Positions 7,532 through 16,868 of a stretch of DNA of 64,000 nt are shown here, piece after piece. A program made the translations under genes and the position numbers. The DNA comes from Halomonas sp. UBA3074 (GTDB taxonomy: Bacteria > Pseudomonadota > Gammaproteobacteria > Pseudomonadales > Halomonadaceae). The stretch lies in contig NZ_DFBS01000022.1 in NCBI RefSeq assembly GCF_002366715.1, forward strand, positions 135,620 through 199,619, written 5' to 3'. The notes beneath the pieces were generated by a model, which made no database searches, was not told the DNA's origin, and was given only the letters and a program-made list of their open reading frames with translations. Within the stretch, counting starts at the first letter, position 1. The number at the start of each line of letters is the position of its first letter.

Positions 7532-8509
7532 ATGAAATTGCTCAAAACAGCACTCGTAACGGCCGTTATATCGTTTAGCTTGTCGGCCGCCACTGCCAAC
7601 GCCCAGACGGAAGTTCGTCTTGGCCATGTGGGTGGCCCTGGATCACTGTTTGAAATTTCAGCGAATCGCTTTGCCGAACTTGCCAACGAACGGCTTGAGG
7701 GCGTGGCGGAAGTAAGCGTTTTTGGCAATAGCCAATTGGGTGGTGACGAATCCATGATGCGTCGTTTGCGGTTAGGGTCTTTAGACCTATCGCTGCCTTC
7801 GACAGTGATGAGTTCGGAATCCGCTGAGTTTGCGTTGTTTGAAATGCCGTACTTGATCCAAGACCGCGAACATATGAAGCGTGTGCGCGAAGAGGTCGTT
7901 CGTGATCGGCTATACGACGCTGCGGAAGCGCGCGGTTTCAAGATCATCGGCGTGTGGGAAAACGGGTTCCGCCAAATCACCAACAACGTACGTCCAATCG
8001 TGACGCCTGAAGACCTATCAGGCATTAAACTGCGCGTCCCTGGCGGTACATGGCGTATCGATATGTTCCGTAGCTACGGCGCGGCGCCTTCGCCAATGTC
8101 CCTGTCTGAAGTATTTGTTGCCCTGCAAACAGGCGCGATGGACGGCCAGGAAAACCCCTTCATTCAAACCTACTCCTCACGTTTTCACGAAGTTCAAGAC
8201 TACCTCTCGATCTCTAATCACGTTTATACCCCCGCTTATCTGACCGCCGGCGCCAGCTGGAATCGCCTACCCGAAGAAGTGCAGCAGGTGCTTGAAGAAG
8301 TCGCCGTCGAAATGGAGGACTTCGTACTCGAGGAAGGCCAGCGACTGGATGATGAAACCCTGGTGAAAATGCGCGATGAAGGCATGGAAGTGAATGAAGT
8401 CGACTTCGATGCTTTTGTTGAGGCCTCTGAGACCATTTACAGCAAGTTTGCTGACGAAGTGGATGGTGGCCAGGAAATGATTGACGCCGTGGCTGCTCTG
8501 CGCGAGTAA
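7532..8509 (+). CDS. TRAP transporter substrate-binding protein, DctP family
   Basis: This is a 325-residue periplasmic binding protein. A signal peptide (MKLLKTALVTAVISFSLS, cleaved near AANA/QT) precedes the mature domain, which starts TEVRLGHVGGPGS. Family signatures are GFRQITNN, the GIKLRVPGG segment with the conserved arginine that binds the substrate carboxylate, and VFVALQTGAMDGQENP. The frame opens at 7511, but ATG 7532 has a correctly placed CTGGAG and gives a clean signal peptide. It works with the membrane subunits at 8576 and 9146. The substrate is unknown, probably a small organic acid. Confidence 0.92.
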   Translation: MKLLKTALVTAVISFSLSAATANAQTEVRLGHVGGPGSLFEISANRFAELANERLEGVAEVSVFGNSQLGGDESMMRRLRLGSLDLSLPSTVMSSESAEFALFEMPYLIQDREHMKRVREEVVRDRLYDAAEARGFKIIGVWENGFRQITNNVRPIVTPEDLSGIKLRVPGGTWRIDMFRSYGAAPSPMSLSEVFVALQTGAMDGQENPFIQTYSSRFHEVQDYLSISNHVYTPAYLTAGASWNRLPEEVQQVLEEVAVEMEDFVLEEGQRLDDETLVKMRDEGMEVNEVDFDAFVEASETIYSKFADEVDGGQEMIDAVAALRE

Positions 8510-8528
8510 GCCAAGCGCCATTCTCATA

Positions 8529-8558
8529 GAGGTGCGTCGCTATAGAGCGGGGCGCCTC
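8529..8558 (+). promoter_or_regulatory. intercistronic hairpin between TRAP binding protein and permease genes
   Basis: GAGGTGC pairs with GCGCCTC and the inner CGCT with AGCG, giving a two-tier stem, with only a weak T-rich tail. It may attenuate transcription or protect the upstream mRNA, so that the binding protein is made in excess over the membrane subunits. Confidence 0.45.
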
Positions 8559-8575
8559 GTCTTTCGGAGGTCTCA

Positions 8576-9136
8576 ATGAGTACTTTTACAAAGTTCAAGA
8601 ACGGCTATTTTGCGTTTCTTGAAGGCATCGTGGTTTTTCTGGTCATTGCGCTTGCCGTTGTCGTCACGCTAGGCTTTGTGACCCGCTACTTGGGCTCACC
8701 GCTAAGCTGGTACGACGAGCTGGCCGCCGCGCTGCTCGCCTGGGTGACCTACTACGGCACGGCTTTAGCCGCCGCCAAGGGCGCGCACATTACCTGCCCA
8801 AGCGTTTTAAATATGTGCCCGCCTTCAATTCGGGTGCCGATCGCGCTGTTAGCTGAAGCCATCACGATTGGTTTCTTCGTTTTCTTAGGCCTTGCCAGCT
8901 ACCAAGTCATGTTGATTCTCGAAGACGTCGGCATGGTCAGCCTCCCTGAAGTGTCGATGCAGTTGGTGCATTCTGCGATTCCCGTTGCCTCCGTACTGTT
9001 CATTATCGCTGAACTGTTGCGGCTGCCTGACGTGCTTAAAAGCGCGCGCGGTAGAGGCTTTATTGACCATGAGCTTGAAGAAGCCGGTATCGACGCGGAA
9101 GAAGTCGCCACCGTCAGCACGCATCAGCGAGGATAA
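8576..9136 (+). CDS. TRAP transporter small permease, DctQ family
   Basis: The 186-residue membrane protein has four predicted hydrophobic segments, at about residues 15-37, 48-66, 86-108 and 128-148. It carries the DctQ-type VTRYLGSPLSWYDELAAALLAWVTYYG segment. CGGAGG lies 5 bases before the start. It pairs with the large permease starting 9 bases downstream. The acidic, poorly conserved tail is usual for the family. Confidence 0.9.
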   Translation: MSTFTKFKNGYFAFLEGIVVFLVIALAVVVTLGFVTRYLGSPLSWYDELAAALLAWVTYYGTALAAAKGAHITCPSVLNMCPPSIRVPIALLAEAITIGFFVFLGLASYQVMLILEDVGMVSLPEVSMQLVHSAIPVASVLFIIAELLRLPDVLKSARGRGFIDHELEEAGIDAEEVATVSTHQRG

Positions 9137-9145
9137 GTAACTACC

Positions 9146-10429
9146 ATGGTCATACTGTACATATTTTTAGCACTGATAGTCCTTATTCTAATTAACGTGC
9201 CGGTGGCGGTTGCCTTGGCGCTGGTAGGAACGATTGCCACCTTTATGACATACGGCAACATGGCAATGCCGACGGTGGGCATGACCATGTTTGAAGGGGC
9301 TACCAACTTTCCGCTCATTGCCATACCGCTGTTTATTCTAGCGGGTGCGATTATGAATGCCTCGAGCATATCGCGGCGCTTGATTGACCTCGCCATGGCC
9401 ATGGTGGGGTTTATCAAAGGTGGCTTGGCGATGGTAACCATCGGGGCTTCGGTATTTTTTGCTGAAATCTCTGGGTCGGCCGTAGCCGGTGTGTCGGCAA
9501 TCGGCAGTATTTTGATCCCCGCCATGCGCAAAAAAGGCTACTCAAAAGAGTTTGCGGCCTCTATCTCCTCTTCTGCGGCAAGCCTTGCAATCATTCTCCC
9601 GCCATCTATCCCGATGATTCTTTATGCGGTGATGTCGGGCGAGTCGGTCGTACAGATGTTTGTGGCGGGGATCTTGCCGGGCTTGCTGGGCGCGATGGGC
9701 TTAGCCGCGATGTGCTACTACTTAGCGCGCAAGAACAACTTCCCTTCTGAAGGGCGCTTCCGGGTTTCGCAGCTTTGGTTAGCCTTCAAGGATGCAATCT
9801 GGGCACTGTTGATTCCCGTCATCATCTTGGGCGGTATCTTTGGCGGCTTCGTTACCGCGACTGAAGGTGCAGCGCTGGCGGTATGTGTCGCCATCTTTAT
9901 TAGTGCAGTGGTGTATCGCGAATTCACTATCAAGAACTTCATTGATTCTTGTAAAAGTGCTGGCGTACAAACCGCTGTGGTGATGCTGCTGGTGGCGGCG
10001 TCCGCCGTGGTCGGTGGCTATCTGACCGAGACCCGTGTGCCTCAAGAAATCGCCATGCAAATCAGCGAGCTGACCAACAATAAATATCTCATTTTGGCAC
10101 TGCTCAATGTCATTTTCCTGATTTTGGGGATTTTCCTGCACTCAGCCGCGGCGATCATTCTGGTGGTGCCCATCGTGTTGCCGCTGGTAATCGAGGTCGG
10201 TATTGACCCTCTACACTTCGGTTTGATCGTGACGCTGAACCTTGCCATCGGTCAGCAAACACCGCCCGTGGCCAGCGTGCTGATTGCGTCATGTTCAATC
10301 GCCAAGTCAGATGTATGGGCCACTTCCAAAACCAATTTGTGGTTTATCGCCGTCCTGTTCGCTGTGTTAATGATTAACACCTATATCCCCGCGTTTGCGC
10401 TGGCATTAGTCAACTTTGTTTATGGCTAA
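9146..10429 (+). CDS. TRAP transporter large permease, DctM family
   Basis: The 427 residues match the usual DctM length. There are about 12 hydrophobic segments. Family motifs are FPLIAIPLFILAGAIMNAS near residue 53, ISGSAVAGVSAIGSILIPAM near 109, an ILPPSIPMILYAV segment and LNLAIGQQTPPVASVL near the C-terminus. DctM carries the substrate path of the sodium-coupled tripartite transporter. It lies directly downstream of the DctQ-like gene and is followed after 24 bases by the enoyl-CoA hydratase, consistent with one operon. Confidence 0.94.
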   Translation: MVILYIFLALIVLILINVPVAVALALVGTIATFMTYGNMAMPTVGMTMFEGATNFPLIAIPLFILAGAIMNASSISRRLIDLAMAMVGFIKGGLAMVTIGASVFFAEISGSAVAGVSAIGSILIPAMRKKGYSKEFAASISSSAASLAIILPPSIPMILYAVMSGESVVQMFVAGILPGLLGAMGLAAMCYYLARKNNFPSEGRFRVSQLWLAFKDAIWALLIPVIILGGIFGGFVTATEGAALAVCVAIFISAVVYREFTIKNFIDSCKSAGVQTAVVMLLVAASAVVGGYLTETRVPQEIAMQISELTNNKYLILALLNVIFLILGIFLHSAAAIILVVPIVLPLVIEVGIDPLHFGLIVTLNLAIGQQTPPVASVLIASCSIAKSDVWATSKTNLWFIAVLFAVLMINTYIPAFALALVNFVYG

Positions 10430-10453
10430 GCACGCGCTATCCAGGAGAAGTTG

Positions 10454-11260
10454 ATGAACAACACAGACAAACGACAGCACGTTGACAGCGTTACTTATGA
10501 CATTCGCAATGGCGTGGCCTGGATTGGTTTTAACCGTCCCCAGAGCCGTAACGCCATGACCTGGGAGATGTACGACGCCCTGGAAAAACATTGCGATCAG
10601 TTGGCTGAAGACGACGCGGTGTATGCCGTGGTGTTACACGGCATCGGCGGCGAAGCCTTTGTTGCCGGTACCGATATCAGCCAGTTTGCAGGGTTCACAC
10701 AACCTAATGATGCGATCGACTACGAGCGGCGCATCGATCGTGTGGTGGGCAAGCTGGAAACCTTCCCCAAGCCCACGCTGGCGCTCATCGAAGGCGCCTG
10801 CGTGGGCGGCGGCGCGGCGCTGGCACTGGTGTGCGATTTCCGCTACGCCACGCCAACGCTGAAGTTTGGCGTGCCGATTGCTAAAACCTTAGGCAATACG
10901 CTCTCGATCAATAACGTGTCGCGCATGATCGACATGCTCGGGGTGGCGCGGACCAAGGAAGCGCTGATGATGGCGCGCTTGTTCGGCGCTGACGAAGCCC
11001 ACGCCTCCGGTTTGGTAAACCAGCTGTTTGATGCGGATGCGATTTATAGCGAAGTGGCAGCGCTCGCCGAAGCCTTTGCCAAGCGGGCGCCGTTGACGCT
11101 TCAAGCCAGCAAGGCGCTGATTGGTCGGGCGCTAGAGCAACGCCGCCTGCCTGCCGATGCCAGCGATGACTGGGTGACCACCTGCTATATGAGCCGGGAT
11201 TTTGCGGCAGCGGTGGATAAGTTCGTCAATAAAACCCCGTTCGAGTGGTCTGGCCACTAA
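10454..11260 (+). CDS. Enoyl-CoA hydratase/isomerase family protein
   Basis: The 268-residue crotonase-fold protein has a GGEAFVAGTDISQF segment near residue 61 and GACVGGGAALALVCDFRYATP near 110, which carry the two oxyanion-hole positions. In place of the usual catalytic glutamates it has a divergent KTLGNTLSINNVSRM stretch, so the reaction may be an atypical hydration, isomerisation or lyase step. The ATG at 10454 follows GGAGAAG; a TTG directly before it is less likely. The next gene encodes a CoA-transferase, so a CoA ester is probably the substrate. Confidence 0.85.
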   Translation: MNNTDKRQHVDSVTYDIRNGVAWIGFNRPQSRNAMTWEMYDALEKHCDQLAEDDAVYAVVLHGIGGEAFVAGTDISQFAGFTQPNDAIDYERRIDRVVGKLETFPKPTLALIEGACVGGGAALALVCDFRYATPTLKFGVPIAKTLGNTLSINNVSRMIDMLGVARTKEALMMARLFGADEAHASGLVNQLFDADAIYSEVAALAEAFAKRAPLTLQASKALIGRALEQRRLPADASDDWVTTCYMSRDFAAAVDKFVNKTPFEWSGH

Positions 11261-11302
11261 CGGTTGGGCAGAGCGTAACACTACTAACTAGGAGGAGAGC
11301 GC

Positions 11303-12490
11303 ATGCTTCCCCTACAAGATATAAAAGTGCTGGATGTATCGCAGATCATGGCCGGGCCCTACTGCACCATGGTGTTGGCCGACATGGGTGCCGAAGTCAT
11401 TAAAGTCGAGAAGCTCAATGGCGGAGATGACAGCCGTCAAATGGGGCCTTACGTGAACGGAGAGTCGACCTGCTTTTCACAGATTAACCGCAACAAAAAA
11501 AGTATCTCGCTCAATCTTAAGGATGAGCGGGCCCGGCAGATATTTTACCGTCTGGCGGCGGATGCCGATGTGATCGTTGAGAACTATCGTCCTGGTGTCA
11601 CCAAGTCGCTGTCGATTGACTACGACACCATCAAGGCGATCAACCCCGGCATCGTTTACTGCTCTATTTCGGGCTACGGGCAAACCGGGCCCTATAGTCA
11701 CAAAGGCGGATTCGATCTGGTTGCACAAGGCATGACGGGGTTGATGTCGATGACCGGTGAGGAGGGCAGGCGCCCGCTGAAAACCGGTATCGCGGTTTAC
11801 GATATCGGCGGAGGACTGACGGCGGTCTACTCGATTCTGGCGGCGTGTATCCACAAGATGAAAACCGGCGCGGGGCAACATATCGATATCGCCATCACCG
11901 AATGCGGCCTGCCCTGGTTTACCTGGGAAGCGGCGGCTTACTTCTCTGAAGGCACCGTGCCGGGGCCAACGGGCTGGCGCCACCGCGTCTCTGCACCTTA
12001 TCAAGCCGTTAAAGCCAGCGATGGCTATTTGATGCTTGGCTGCGCCAACCAGCGTACCTGGGAACGCTTCTGCCAGGATGTGCTCAAGCGCGAAGAGCTC
12101 ATGCAGGATCCTCGCTTCATTACCAATCAGGATCGTGGCCAGCACGTTGAAGAACTCGAGGCACTTCTCGAAGAACTCATGGCGGATCAAACGGTGGATG
12201 AGTGGTTAGTGCTTTGCGACAGCGCGGGGGTACCTGCCGGGCCGATCAACGATTTTGCCCAAGCCATGCAGGATGAGCACTACCTGGCGCGGGGCATGGT
12301 GCAAGAAATGGAGCACCCGGTGATGGGCAAAATGAAAACCATCGGTTTCCCGAGCAAGTTTTCTGAGACCCCGTCGCAAATCCGCAGCCCGGCGCCGCTC
12401 TTTGCTCAGCACACCAATGAAGTATTGGATAGTTTAGGGTTTTCGGAAGAAGAGCTTGACGCTTTACGGGCAGAGGGATGCATTAAGTAG
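11303..12490 (+). CDS. Class III CoA-transferase, CaiB/BaiF family
   Basis: The 395-residue protein has the standard family length and opens with IKVLDVSQIMAGPYCTMVLADMGAEVIKVE. The GGFDLVAQGMTG segment contains the probable catalytic aspartate, Asp138. Family members move CoA between carboxylates through an aspartyl-CoA thioester. A strong AGGAGG precedes the start. Between an enoyl-CoA hydratase and a glyoxylate-type aminotransferase, it probably activates the acid imported by the TRAP system. Formyl-CoA, succinyl-CoA:hydroxyacid and carnitine-type specificities cannot be told apart by eye. Confidence 0.9.
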   Translation: MLPLQDIKVLDVSQIMAGPYCTMVLADMGAEVIKVEKLNGGDDSRQMGPYVNGESTCFSQINRNKKSISLNLKDERARQIFYRLAADADVIVENYRPGVTKSLSIDYDTIKAINPGIVYCSISGYGQTGPYSHKGGFDLVAQGMTGLMSMTGEEGRRPLKTGIAVYDIGGGLTAVYSILAACIHKMKTGAGQHIDIAITECGLPWFTWEAAAYFSEGTVPGPTGWRHRVSAPYQAVKASDGYLMLGCANQRTWERFCQDVLKREELMQDPRFITNQDRGQHVEELEALLEELMADQTVDEWLVLCDSAGVPAGPINDFAQAMQDEHYLARGMVQEMEHPVMGKMKTIGFPSKFSETPSQIRSPAPLFAQHTNEVLDSLGFSEEELDALRAEGCIK

Positions 12491-12601
12491 CGTCTTTTTT
12501 AATAAACCAAATTGCATTCATTATCCATTTTGCTTGAAACCGTACTCCGAACATTTAGCGACACCGCGTGATTCGTCGTACAACAACAATAGGAAACCAC
12601 C

Positions 12602-13813
12602 ATGTTGAAGCTTAATTTCCACCCATCCGGCCGTCACTTTTTACAAATTCCTGGCCCGTCGCCGGTGCCAGACCGCATTTTACGGGCGATGAGCCTGCCT
12701 ACGATCGACCATCGTGGGCCTGAGTTTGGCGCCCTCGGCCTTGAACTGCTGAGCAAAATTCAAAAAATCTTTAAAACCGAGAATCCGGTCATTATCTACC
12801 CAGCGTCGGGTACCGGAGCCTGGGAAGCTGCCCTGGCCAATACCATGTCACCGGGCGACAAAGTGCTAATGTTCGAGACTGGCCACTTTGCCACGCTGTG
12901 GCACAAAATGGCCCTGCGGTTAGACATCCAACCTGAGTTCTTGGGTCTGCCTGGCTACGAAGGTTGGCGCCACGGTGTTCAGGCCGACATGATCGAAGCG
13001 CGCCTGAAAGAGGACACCAATCACGAGCTCAAAGCGGTCTGCGTGGTACACAACGAAACCTCGACCGGCGTGACCAGCGACATCGCCGCCGTGCGTAAAG
13101 CCATCGACGCGGCGGGTCACCCTGCGCTGTTGATTGTCGATACCATTTCCGGCCTGGCCAGCGCTGACTATCGCCACGACGAGTGGGGCGTCGATGTCAC
13201 GGTTTCCGGCTCACAGAAAGGGCTGATGCTGCCGCCAGGCATCAGCTTTAACGCGCTTTCTCCCAAAGCCATTGAGGTCAGCAAACAGGCGAAGCTGCCG
13301 AAAAGCTTCTGGGCTTGGGACGAAATTCTCGAAGCCAACAAAAACGGCTACTGGCCTTACACGCCCAGCACGAACCTGCTTTATGGCCTGAACGAAGCGC
13401 TGGATATGCTGCTGGATGAAGGTATGGATCACGTATTGGCCCGCCATCAACGCTGGGCCGCTGGCGTGCGCGCGGCGGTAGAGGCGTGGGGGCTGGAAAT
13501 CCAATGCCAAGACCCCTCGGTTTACTCGCCTGTTTTGACCGGTGTGGTGATGCCGGAAGGCGTGGATGCGGATGCGGTGCGCAAAATCATCTATGAGCGT
13601 TTCGACCTTTCCCTCGGTATGGGGCTGGGCAAGGCCAAGGGCAAGATGTTCCGGATCGGTCATTTGGGTGACTGCAACGATTTAACGCTGATTGCCACGC
13701 TGGGCGGCTGTGAAGCAGGTATGAAGCTTTCCGGCGTTAGCCTTAAAGGCAGCGGCGTAACGGCTGCTTTGGACTACTTTGCTGCCAACCCGCTTAACGC
13801 AGGCGAACGCTAA
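12602..13813 (+). CDS. Class V aminotransferase, serine/alanine-glyoxylate type
   Basis: The 403-residue fold-type I PLP enzyme begins with HFLQIPGPSPVPDRIL, typical of serine-glyoxylate and alanine-glyoxylate aminotransferases. The PLP lysine is probably Lys206 in SGSQKGLMLPPG, with the upstream aspartate in LIVDTISGLAS. It would convert glyoxylate to glycine using serine or alanine, linking this cluster to the glycolate oxidase locus upstream. It lies 111 bases after the CoA-transferase and 18 bases before the FAD/Fe-S dehydrogenase. Confidence 0.88.
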   Translation: MLKLNFHPSGRHFLQIPGPSPVPDRILRAMSLPTIDHRGPEFGALGLELLSKIQKIFKTENPVIIYPASGTGAWEAALANTMSPGDKVLMFETGHFATLWHKMALRLDIQPEFLGLPGYEGWRHGVQADMIEARLKEDTNHELKAVCVVHNETSTGVTSDIAAVRKAIDAAGHPALLIVDTISGLASADYRHDEWGVDVTVSGSQKGLMLPPGISFNALSPKAIEVSKQAKLPKSFWAWDEILEANKNGYWPYTPSTNLLYGLNEALDMLLDEGMDHVLARHQRWAAGVRAAVEAWGLEIQCQDPSVYSPVLTGVVMPEGVDADAVRKIIYERFDLSLGMGLGKAKGKMFRIGHLGDCNDLTLIATLGGCEAGMKLSGVSLKGSGVTAALDYFAANPLNAGER

Positions 13814-13831
13814 ACGACGGGGGAGAGCCAC

Positions 13832-16800
13832 ATGACGTCTCTGACGAACCAACACCCGTCCCGTGATGCCAAGATTAAACCGCTCGGCGAATTTGCCGAG
13901 CGGTTATCCCGTGAGATGGCTGGCGAGGTGCTGTTTGATCGCGCCACTCGGGGGCGTTATTCAACCGACGCTTCTATTTATCAAGTGACCCCGGTAGGCG
14001 TGGTTCTCCCGCGCCACCAGGAAGATCTGAAAATTGCCCTGGATATTGCCCGTGATGCCAAGGTGCCGATATTGGCACGCGGCGCGGGCACTAGCCAGTG
14101 TGGCCAAACCGTCGGCGAAGCGCTGGTCATCGACACCACCCGTTGGCTCAATCAAGTAGTGGAATTTGATGCTGAGGCGCGCACCGTGGTGGTCGAGCCG
14201 GGTATCGTGCTCGATCATCTCAACGCCTGGCTCAAACCTCATGGGCTGTGGTACCCGGTGGATGTTTCCACCAGCGCCCAGTGCACCATCGGGGGTATGG
14301 CGGGTAACAACTCCTGCGGGTCGAGGTCGATCTACTACGGCAACATGGTGCACAACGTGCTGGGCGTCGACGCGCTACTGGCCGACGGCAGCGCGGCGAG
14401 TTTTGGGTTCGTTGACCGCTTCGCGGAAGGCTCGCAGGAGCAACGCCTTGCGCAACAGGTGAAGGCAATTGCCGAGCGTGTGGGCCCGGAAATTCGCGAT
14501 CACTTTCCCAAAGTGCTGCGCCGGGTGGGTGGCTACAATCTGGATCTGTTCGATTGCCAGAACCCAATGCCCTATGACCCGGACGGTCGTGCCAACTTGG
14601 CTCACCTGCTGGTGGGTTCGGAAGGCACGCTCGGCGTGAGCCAGCGTATTAAGCTCAGGCTTTCCCCGCTGCCCGAACAGAAAGTGTTGGGCGTGGTGAA
14701 TTTCCCGACCTTTTATCAGGCCATGGATTTCACCCAGCATATCGTCAAGCTTGGCCCCACGGCGGTGGAGCTTGTTGACCGCACCATGATCGAGCTGTCG
14801 CTTGAGAACCCGGCATTCCGTCCGGTCATCGAGAAGGCGCTGATCGGCAAGCCCGAAGCTATTTTGCTGGTGGAGTTTGCTGGTCACGACCACGCCAAAC
14901 AGCTTGAGGCGCTGCGCGGGCTGAATGAGCTCATGGGCGATTTAGGCCTGCCGGGCAGCGTGGTCGATATGCCTGAAGCCGCCGAGCAGAAAGCGCTGTG
15001 GAACGTGCGCAAGGCCGGGCTCAACATCATGATGAGCATGAAGGGCGACGGTAAGCCGGTCTCCTTTATTGAAGATTGCGCGGTGCCGCTAGAACATCTG
15101 GCCGAGTACACCGACAAGCTCACCGAGGTGTTCAACCGCTACGGCACCGAGGGCACCTGGTACGCTCACGCCGGTGTCGGCACGCTGCACGTGCGGCCGA
15201 TTCTCGATATGCGCCGGGATGGCGCAGAGAAAATGCGCGAAATCGCCGAGCTGGCCTCCGCGTTGGTGCGCGAATACAAAGGCGCCTACTCCGGCGAACA
15301 TGGCGACGGTATCTGCCGCGGCGAGTGGGTGGCGTGGCAGTTTGGCGAAACCGTGAATAACGCCTTCCGTGAAATAAAACAGCTATTTGACCCGGAAAAT
15401 CTGTTCAACCCAGGCAAAATCGTCGATACCCCTAAAATGGACGACGAGCGCTATTTCCGCTTTCCCAAGAGCTATACCACCATTCCACTGACGCCGGTCT
15501 TCGACTGGTCCGCCTGGAATGTGAAGCGCGACCCGCTCACCGGCGAACAGTCGCCCCCCGGGACCGGCGGTGACGCCACCCATGGTTTGGCCATGGCGGT
15601 CGAGATGTGCAACAACAACGGCCACTGCCGTAAGTTTGATGCGGGTACGATGTGCCCCAGTTTCCGCGTTACCAAAGAGGAGCAACACCTGACCCGCGGC
15701 CGCGCTAACACCTTGCGCTTAGTTCTCTCAGGACAGTTGGGCGATGAAGGGCTGGCCAGCGACGATGTGAAAGAAGCGCTGGACCTCTGCGTGTCGTGCA
15801 AGGGCTGCAAGCGGGATTGCCCCACCGGTGTCGATATGGCGAAGTTCAAGATTGAAGCCCGCACCGCGCGCGCCCGGGTGAACGGGTTATCGTTGCGCGA
15901 CCGCATGGTCGGCGAAATGCCCCGTTACGCACCTTGGGCCAGTAAGTTTTCCGCGCTGGTGAACGGTGTAGAACGCGTGCCGTTCCTGGCGAAACAGATC
16001 AAGCAGGCGTTAAAGCTGGCGCCCCAACGCTCGCTGCCGGTGTTTAACGGTAATTTCCTCGCCAGCGCCGAAGCGTCTCAGCAGCCAGCCACGTCAACGC
16101 GGGAAGTGCTGCTGTTTGTGGATACCTTCAATAACTACATGGAAGGCGATAACGCCAAAGCCGCTAAGCGGGTGCTGGAGGCGGCAGGCTACCGTGTGCA
16201 TCTCAATGTGACCAAAGGGCAGCGGCCACTCTGCTGTGGGCGCACCTACCTCTCATCGGGCCAGTTTGATAAAGCCAAGGCCGAGGCCAAACGTACGCTT
16301 GAGCATCTGATGCCGTTTGTCGAGCGCGGGGTGGCAGTCGTTGGGTTAGAACCCTCCTGCCTGCTCAGCATGCGCGATGAATTTCTGCAGTACGGCTTTG
16401 GGGAAGAGGCGAAGGCACTGTCGGCATCGGCCTACCTGTTTGAGGAGTTTCTGGTTAAGGCGCGTGCTGAAGACCAGTTGCCCCTTGAACTCAAGCCGCT
16501 GAACTACGAGCGTGCGATGCTGCATGGTCACTGCCATCAAAAAGCCTTCGATGCGCTGCGCCCCGTCGAGCAGGTGCTGGGCTGGATTCCTGACCTCACC
16601 GTCGAGACGATTGAGTCCTCCTGTTGTGGCATGGCAGGTAGTTTCGGCTATGAAGCGGAGCACTACGACGCCTCGCTGAAAATGGCGGAACTCTCGCTGC
16701 TACCGGCGATTCGCAACGCGGATAGCAACGCCGTATTGATTGCCGATGGCACCAGCTGTCGCCATCAGATTCACGATGGCAGTGGCCGCGAAGCGATTCA

Positions 16801-16834
16801 CGTTGCTCGATTGCTGGAACAAGCGCTAGCCTGA
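13832..16834 (+). CDS. Fused FAD-binding and Fe-S 2-hydroxyacid dehydrogenase (YdiJ-like)
   Basis: At 1000 residues the protein is a fusion of GlcD-like and GlcF-like halves. The N-terminal FAD domain has VPILARGAGTSQCGQTVGE near residue 72 and STSAQCTIGGMAGNNSCGSRS near 145. A middle FAD-oxidase C-domain contains AHAGVGTLHVRPILD and GAYSGEHGDG. The C-terminal part has two cysteine clusters (CNNNGHCRKFDAGTMCPS and CVSCKGCKRDCPTG) and two CCG segments (CCGRTYLSSG, CCGMAGSFGYE). Related proteins oxidise D-2-hydroxyacids such as D-lactate or 2-hydroxyglutarate into the respiratory chain. Co-location with the aminotransferase suggests a hydroxyacid intermediate of the same pathway. Confidence 0.9.
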   Translation: MTSLTNQHPSRDAKIKPLGEFAERLSREMAGEVLFDRATRGRYSTDASIYQVTPVGVVLPRHQEDLKIALDIARDAKVPILARGAGTSQCGQTVGEALVIDTTRWLNQVVEFDAEARTVVVEPGIVLDHLNAWLKPHGLWYPVDVSTSAQCTIGGMAGNNSCGSRSIYYGNMVHNVLGVDALLADGSAASFGFVDRFAEGSQEQRLAQQVKAIAERVGPEIRDHFPKVLRRVGGYNLDLFDCQNPMPYDPDGRANLAHLLVGSEGTLGVSQRIKLRLSPLPEQKVLGVVNFPTFYQAMDFTQHIVKLGPTAVELVDRTMIELSLENPAFRPVIEKALIGKPEAILLVEFAGHDHAKQLEALRGLNELMGDLGLPGSVVDMPEAAEQKALWNVRKAGLNIMMSMKGDGKPVSFIEDCAVPLEHLAEYTDKLTEVFNRYGTEGTWYAHAGVGTLHVRPILDMRRDGAEKMREIAELASALVREYKGAYSGEHGDGICRGEWVAWQFGETVNNAFREIKQLFDPENLFNPGKIVDTPKMDDERYFRFPKSYTTIPLTPVFDWSAWNVKRDPLTGEQSPPGTGGDATHGLAMAVEMCNNNGHCRKFDAGTMCPSFRVTKEEQHLTRGRANTLRLVLSGQLGDEGLASDDVKEALDLCVSCKGCKRDCPTGVDMAKFKIEARTARARVNGLSLRDRMVGEMPRYAPWASKFSALVNGVERVPFLAKQIKQALKLAPQRSLPVFNGNFLASAEASQQPATSTREVLLFVDTFNNYMEGDNAKAAKRVLEAAGYRVHLNVTKGQRPLCCGRTYLSSGQFDKAKAEAKRTLEHLMPFVERGVAVVGLEPSCLLSMRDEFLQYGFGEEAKALSASAYLFEEFLVKARAEDQLPLELKPLNYERAMLHGHCHQKAFDALRPVEQVLGWIPDLTVETIESSCCGMAGSFGYEAEHYDASLKMAELSLLPAIRNADSNAVLIADGTSCRHQIHDGSGREAIHVARLLEQALA

Positions 16835-16868
16835 AGGCGGAACACTAATAACAACCCAGGAGGTTAAC

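Noticed and set aside
8214..8576. Minus-strand frame of 120 codons across the end of the TRAP binding protein
   Set aside because: Antisense to a well-supported gene, with arginine/histidine-rich composition typical of shadow frames.
13832..16834. Reading the 1000-residue protein as a frameshift fusion of glcD- and glcF-like genes
   Set aside because: The frame is continuous, and proteins of this length and domain order (YdiJ/D-lactate dehydrogenase type) are a known family.
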